DNA of 64,000 nt from Niabella aurantiaca DSM 17617 (lineage in GTDB: Bacteria > Bacteroidota > Bacteroidia > Chitinophagales > Chitinophagaceae). The notes beneath the pieces were generated by a model. The model searched no databases, was not told the origin of the DNA, and worked only from the letters and a program-made list of their open reading frames with translations. The stretch lies in the NCBI RefSeq assembly GCF_000374125.1, contig NZ_KB893649.1, positions 182,928 to 246,927 of the forward strand. Reading direction: 5' to 3'. Shown here in pieces: positions 60,065 through 64,000 of the stretch; the first letter of the stretch is position 1; the number at the start of each line of letters is the position of its first letter. Both the position numbers and the translations under genes were made by a program.

Positions 60065-60180
60065 ATTTGAAAATTTGAAGATGTGTAAATGATCAGCAGA
60101 TCTTCGCGTACAAAACAAATCCCAACCGGCCGGCATGTGGGCGTTAAACATTGAACGTCAAACGTTAACCCCAAACCTTA
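60065..60180. repeat. Word-like repeat tract before secA
   Basis: It contains TTTGAAAATTTGAAGATG, ACATTGAACGTCAAACGTTA and CCAAACCTTAAAACTCC, variants of the repeat words seen at other gene ends. Confidence 0.45.
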
Positions 60181-60188
60181 AAACTCCG

Positions 60189-60196
60189 TATCTTTG
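60189..60196 (+). promoter_or_regulatory. -7 promoter box of secA
   Basis: TATCTTTG is a perfect TAnnTTTG match, 95 nt before the secA start codon. Confidence 0.55.
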
Positions 60197-60291
60197 CTCC
60201 CCGCCCGCAGCGGGCTGTCAAAATGGCTTAAAAAGGATATAGCACTGTTTTTGAAGGATCACTGTTTTTAATAAAATATCGCGATAATTAT

Positions 60292-63200
60292 ATGTTTGGT
60301 TTTCTATCTAAAATGTTCGGCGGCAGCAAATCGGAAAAAGATGTAAAAAAGCTTGTCCCTATCATCGAACAAGTCAACAAGAGTTTTGCTCAGTACCAAT
60401 CACTTAGCAATGAAGAACTGCGTAACAAGACCCAGGAGTTCCGCCAGCGCATCCAGGAACGCCTGAATGAGATTGATGCAAAGGTAACAGCGCTCAACAG
60501 TCAGGCCGACGAGCTTCCGCATGAAGAGCTGTTGCAAAAAGACGCCATTTACAAGCAGATCGACGACCTGAAAAAGGATCGTGATAAAGAAATTGAAAAA
60601 GTGCTGGAGGAGATCCTGCCCGAAGCCTTTGCCGTGGTAAAAGAAACGGCCCGCCGTTTTACGGAAAATACCGAGCTGGTTTCCACCGCCACCGAACTCG
60701 ACCGTCAGCTGGCGCGTACCGCCGGATACATTACCATTGATGGTGATAATGCGATCTACAAAAACAGCTGGACGGCCGCCGGCGCAACCATCACCTGGAA
60801 CATGGTGCACTATGATGTGCAGCTGATCGGGGGTGCCGTTTTACATTCCGGTAAGATCTCCGAAATGGCCACGGGTGAGGGTAAGACCCTGGTGTCTACC
60901 CTGCCGGCCTACCTGAACGCGCTGGCTGGTGAAGGGGTGCACATCGTTACCGTAAACGACTACCTGGCACGCCGTGACCAGGAATGGAACGGCCCGGTGT
61001 TTGAGTGGCTGGGTCTGCGTGTGGATTGTATCGATAAACACCAGCCCAACTCTGAAGCCCGCCGCAACGCATACCTCGCGGATATCACCTACGGTACCAA
61101 CAACGAATTTGGTTTCGACTACCTGCGGGATAACATGGTGCACAACGCATCGGAAATGGTGCAGCGCAAGCACCATTACGCCATGGTGGATGAGGTGGAT
61201 AGCGTATTGATCGACGATGCCCGTACCCCCCTGATCATCAGTGGCCCGGTAGATAAAGGCGACGAACAGCAATACCATATCCATAAGCCCCGCGTACAAC
61301 AGTTGTACCAGGAGCAGGAGCGCATTGTCCGTAATAACCTGAATGAGGCCAAACGGCTTTTCGAAAAGGGTGAGGATGATCCCAAGAACGGGGGATTACA
61401 CCTGTACCGCGCTTTCCGCGGACTGCCTAAATACAGCCCGCTGATCAAATTCCTGAGCGAGCCGGGGGTAAAGGTAAAAATGCAGAAGGCAGAAAACTAT
61501 TACCTGCAGGAACAGGAGCGCAATATGAAGATCGTGGATGAGGACCTGCTCTTCCGGATCGACGAAAAAACCAATTCCGTTGATCTTACAGAAAAGGGCC
61601 TGGCAATGATCACTAAAGTAGGGGAAGATGCCGATTTCTTTGTATTGCCGGACATCGGTATGTCCCTGGCAGACGTGGAGAAAAGCGACGCCCCTTCTGA
61701 AGAGAAGCTGAAACAAAAAGAGGCCCTGTTGAACGAATACTCTCAAAAGGCCGATCGCATCCACTCTGTGCAACAATTGCTGAAAGCCTACGCGCTTTTT
61801 GAAAAAGACGACGAATATGTAGTGGTAGACGGCGCTATCAAAATCGTGGACGAGCAAACCGGGCGTATCATGGAAGGCCGCCGTTATTCCGACGGGCTGC
61901 ACCAGGCGCTTGAGGCAAAAGAGAATGTAAAAATTGAAGCGGCCACCCAAACCTATGCCACCATTACCCTGCAAAACTTCTTCCGGATGTATCACAAGCT
62001 TGCGGGAATGACGGGTACGGCGGAAACAGAAGCAGCAGAGCTTTGGAGCATCTATAAACTGGATGTAGTGACCATTCCTACCAATGTTCCGATCGTACGG
62101 AAAGATCTTCAGGACATGGTGTACAAGACCAAGCGTGAAAAGTATAAAGCAGTGATCGACGAAATCGAAAAACTGCGCACCGAAGGCCGCCCCGTACTGG
62201 TGGGTACCACGTCTGTAGAGATCAGCGAATTGCTCAGCCGTATGCTGCAGCAAAAGAAAATACCGCACAATGTTCTGAACGCCAAACAACACGCCCGTGA
62301 AGCAGAGATCGTTGCCGGTGCAGGCCTGGCCGGTGCCGTAACCATCGCCACCAATATGGCGGGCCGTGGTACAGATATTAAGCTGGGGCCCGGCGTAAAA
62401 GAGTCCGGAGGGCTGGCCATCATCGGTACCGAACGTCACGAGAGCCGCCGGGTAGACCGTCAGCTGAGAGGCCGTGCCGGCCGCCAGGGCGATCCCGGAA
62501 GCTCCCTGTTCTATGTATCGCTGGAAGACGACCTGATGCGGATGTTTGGTAGTGAGCGCATTGCCAGCATGATGGATAAAATGGGGTATAAAGAAGGGGA
62601 TGTGATCCAGCACAGCATGATCAGCAACAGCATCCAACGTGCACAGAAAAAAGTAGAGGAAAACAACTTTGGTATCCGTAAGCGGCTGCTGGAATACGAT
62701 GATGTAATGAACAAACAGCGGAATGCCGTTTATGAAAAACGGAACCATGCCTTGTTTGGCGAACGCCTGTCCCTTGACATCGACAACGCCTTCTCTATTG
62801 TAGCCGAAAGCCTTTGTACCTCCTTTAAGGAGCAGGAAGACTTTGAAGGCTTCAAGCTGGCGAGCATCGTTAATTTTGGAATGGACACTTCTATTGATGA
62901 AGAAACCTTCCGCACGACCGATGCCACCAAACTGGCAGACAAATTATACGCAGAATCGCTGAGCCGTTATACAGAACATACACAATCCATACAAAAGCAG
63001 GCGGTACCGGTGTTCCAGAATATCCGCCAGACGCAGGGCGCGCACATTGAAAACGTTGTGGTACCGTTTGTGGATGGCCGCAAAGCCATTAACGTATTGG
63101 TGCAGCTGGATAAGACCATTGCCACCGAAGGCCGCGAACTGGTATCTGCTATGGAGAAATCCATTACCCTGGCGGTAATCGATGATGCCTGGAAGGAGCA

Positions 63201-63615
63201 CCTGCGCGCTATGGACGATCTGAAGCAGAGCGTACAAACGGCCTACCTGGAACAGAAAGATCCGCTGGTGATCTATAAAGTAGAAGCCTTCCAGTTATTC
63301 AACAACATGACCACCAGCCTGAATAAGGACATCATTTCATTCCTTACACAGGCCAACCTTCCGGCACAGGAAGAGGCGCCCAGCTATAAGGAAGGCCGTG
63401 AGCAACGCACGGATCTCAGCAAAATGCGGATCAATAAGGACGAGATCGACGCCGCCGGAGATGATTATGGTGCTAATGAAAAGGACTACTTCGATCCTTC
63501 GGAACCACCGGTAAAGCAGGAGCCGATCCGTGTAGGCCCGAAGGTCGGACGCAACGACCTTTGCCCCTGTGGCAGCGGAAAAAAATACAAGAACTGCCAC
63601 GGCAGAAACGAATAA
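60292..63615 (+). CDS. secA: Preprotein translocase ATPase SecA
   Basis: A 1107-residue motor that drives proteins through SecYEG. It shows the DEAD-like motor (Walker A region MATGEGKTLVSTLPAYLNAL, Walker B MVDEVDSVLIDDARTPLIIS), the preprotein-binding region, NBD2 (ATNMAGRGTDIKLGPGV, RQLRGRAGRQGDPGSSLFYVS) and the helical scaffold. The C-terminal zinc motif is NDLCPCGSGKKYKNCHGR. At 1107 residues it is longer than the 900 of E. coli SecA, the usual situation in Bacteroidota, with an extended N-terminal helical segment (about 50-115) and inserts. It has its own promoter and a strong terminator. Confidence 0.99.
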   Translation: MFGFLSKMFGGSKSEKDVKKLVPIIEQVNKSFAQYQSLSNEELRNKTQEFRQRIQERLNEIDAKVTALNSQADELPHEELLQKDAIYKQIDDLKKDRDKEIEKVLEEILPEAFAVVKETARRFTENTELVSTATELDRQLARTAGYITIDGDNAIYKNSWTAAGATITWNMVHYDVQLIGGAVLHSGKISEMATGEGKTLVSTLPAYLNALAGEGVHIVTVNDYLARRDQEWNGPVFEWLGLRVDCIDKHQPNSEARRNAYLADITYGTNNEFGFDYLRDNMVHNASEMVQRKHHYAMVDEVDSVLIDDARTPLIISGPVDKGDEQQYHIHKPRVQQLYQEQERIVRNNLNEAKRLFEKGEDDPKNGGLHLYRAFRGLPKYSPLIKFLSEPGVKVKMQKAENYYLQEQERNMKIVDEDLLFRIDEKTNSVDLTEKGLAMITKVGEDADFFVLPDIGMSLADVEKSDAPSEEKLKQKEALLNEYSQKADRIHSVQQLLKAYALFEKDDEYVVVDGAIKIVDEQTGRIMEGRRYSDGLHQALEAKENVKIEAATQTYATITLQNFFRMYHKLAGMTGTAETEAAELWSIYKLDVVTIPTNVPIVRKDLQDMVYKTKREKYKAVIDEIEKLRTEGRPVLVGTTSVEISELLSRMLQQKKIPHNVLNAKQHAREAEIVAGAGLAGAVTIATNMAGRGTDIKLGPGVKESGGLAIIGTERHESRRVDRQLRGRAGRQGDPGSSLFYVSLEDDLMRMFGSERIASMMDKMGYKEGDVIQHSMISNSIQRAQKKVEENNFGIRKRLLEYDDVMNKQRNAVYEKRNHALFGERLSLDIDNAFSIVAESLCTSFKEQEDFEGFKLASIVNFGMDTSIDEETFRTTDATKLADKLYAESLSRYTEHTQSIQKQAVPVFQNIRQTQGAHIENVVVPFVDGRKAINVLVQLDKTIATEGRELVSAMEKSITLAVIDDAWKEHLRAMDDLKQSVQTAYLEQKDPLVIYKVEAFQLFNNMTTSLNKDIISFLTQANLPAQEEAPSYKEGREQRTDLSKMRINKDEIDAAGDDYGANEKDYFDPSEPPVKQEPIRVGPKVGRNDLCPCGSGKKYKNCHGRNE

Positions 63616-63624
63616 CCCCGCCCC

Positions 63625-63656
63625 GATCCCCGCCGCCTCCGGCGGGGATCTTTTTT
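63625..63656 (+). terminator. Intrinsic terminator of secA
   Basis: GATCCCCGCC (63625-63634) and GGCGGGGATC (63641-63650) form a perfect 10-bp stem with a 6-nt loop, followed by six T (63651-63656), 10 nt past the stop codon. Confidence 0.95.
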
Positions 63657-63733
63657 ACGAGGCCGTTATGCTTGTTTTTATTCCGAATCGGACCGGCAAC
63701 AGGATGCATCCGCCTGTATCATAGCTAATCTTA

Positions 63734-64000
63734 ACGTGAGTTCGGCAATTAAGCGTTTAGTTATTAATATATTAGGGTTGGATATTGTACTAAAAACAAA
63801 AGTTCAGCTTTAAATTTGTAATTGAAACAAAAACTACAATCTAAATGCTGAACTAATGACAGATATAAAGTTAGTAGAAATCTTCGTTAGATGCGATGAT
63901 TTTTACAAGGAGTTTGAGAAATTCCTGGATGCTAAGGGGCTTGAGTGCCCTTTAAAAAAAACTCGCTTCTAAAAGCTGTAGCATGTCGCCATCGGAGATA
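63734..64000 (+). mobile_element. Left end of an IS982-type insertion sequence (cut by window)
   Basis: From ACGTGAGTTCGGCAATTAAG (63734), which looks like a terminal inverted repeat, to the window edge. The body encodes a transposase start resembling IS982 (see the following entry). The right end is outside the window, so target duplication cannot be checked. Confidence 0.65.
63856..64000 (+). CDS. IS982-like transposase, N-terminal part, frameshifted
   Basis: From ATG 63856 the frame reads MTDIKLVEIFVRCDDFYKEF, then EKFLDAKGLECPLKKTRF and a stop at 63970-63972. In the +1 frame beyond an A8 run (63954-63961) the sequence continues as LASKSCSMSPSEI, matching the MSDSEIMTI-type segment that follows this region in IS982 transposases. 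Either the gene is broken or the A8 run is a programmed +1 slip site. Only 48 codons are in the window. Confidence 0.6.

Noticed and set aside
61396..62748. 450-codon minus-strand frame antisense to secA
   Set aside because: Shadow of an intact SecA gene; length reflects the sense codon usage.

Overview
This 64 kb window is a chromosomal segment of a Bacteroidota bacterium, most likely Chitinophagaceae; a Niabella-like genome is my guess. The reasons are: many genes have the Bacteroidota -7 promoter box TAnnTTTG, some with TTTG 19 nt upstream; lineage-typical families occur (DUF6427, DUF4293, CarboxypepD_reg/OMP_b-brl TonB receptor, secreted proteins with T9SS-like C-terminal Fn3 modules); and Shine-Dalgarno sites are rare. 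I found no rRNA, tRNA or CRISPR array.

Layout. 1-3.9 kb: truncated Rrf2 regulator, divergent DUF488 gene and a large secreted glycoside-hydrolase-like protein. 4.1-6.6 kb: ribosomal protein operon rplK-rplA-rplJ-rplL with its own promoter, terminator and a hairpin before every gene. 7-17 kb: glycan-assembly locus on the minus strand (MsbA-like exporter, TylF-like methyltransferase, three GT4 enzymes, a DUF5672 protein, a GT2 enzyme and a small coupled ORF), divergent from a cupin/JmjC-like gene. 17-22.7 kb: aroE, phosphosulfolactate synthase, class A PBP and an alpha-oxoamine synthase, the last a candidate sulfonolipid enzyme. 22.7-24.5 kb: repeat-rich DNA and a small secreted protein. 24.5-29.2 kb: M23 peptidase-bactofilin pair, sugar dehydrogenase, an unrecognised membrane protein ending in a clamp-binding-like QLALF, and a small gene.

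29.3-34.7 kb: two paralogous surface proteins whose C-terminal Fn3-like module is split by a two-helix membrane insert, then a lipoprotein and a YbjQ gene. 34.8-42.2 kb: candidate small RNA, ubiX, a DsbD-N-like protein, purQ, a DUF6427 protein, a large secreted protein with a W/Y/G-rich insert, and kup. 42.5-49.4 kb: oxyR, two LD-carboxypeptidases, a dicarboxylate symporter, an ABC-F ATPase with an attenuator-like leader, and a pyrimidine-dimer glycosylase. 50.6-64 kb: TonB receptor, queA, a small ORF, a DUF4293 protein, glyA, a frameshifted gene remnant, a CPA1 antiporter, a sugar nucleotidyltransferase, secA, and the left end of an IS982-type element running off the edge.

Most of the window is housekeeping and envelope biology. 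The items I would look at first are the two membrane-split Fn3 proteins with duplicated flanks (29.3-32.6 kb), the ABC-F leader (47.15-47.27 kb), the QLALF membrane protein (27.4-28.4 kb) and the promoter-terminator pair that predicts a small RNA (34.8-34.94 kb). All function calls come from reading the sequence; no database search was run.
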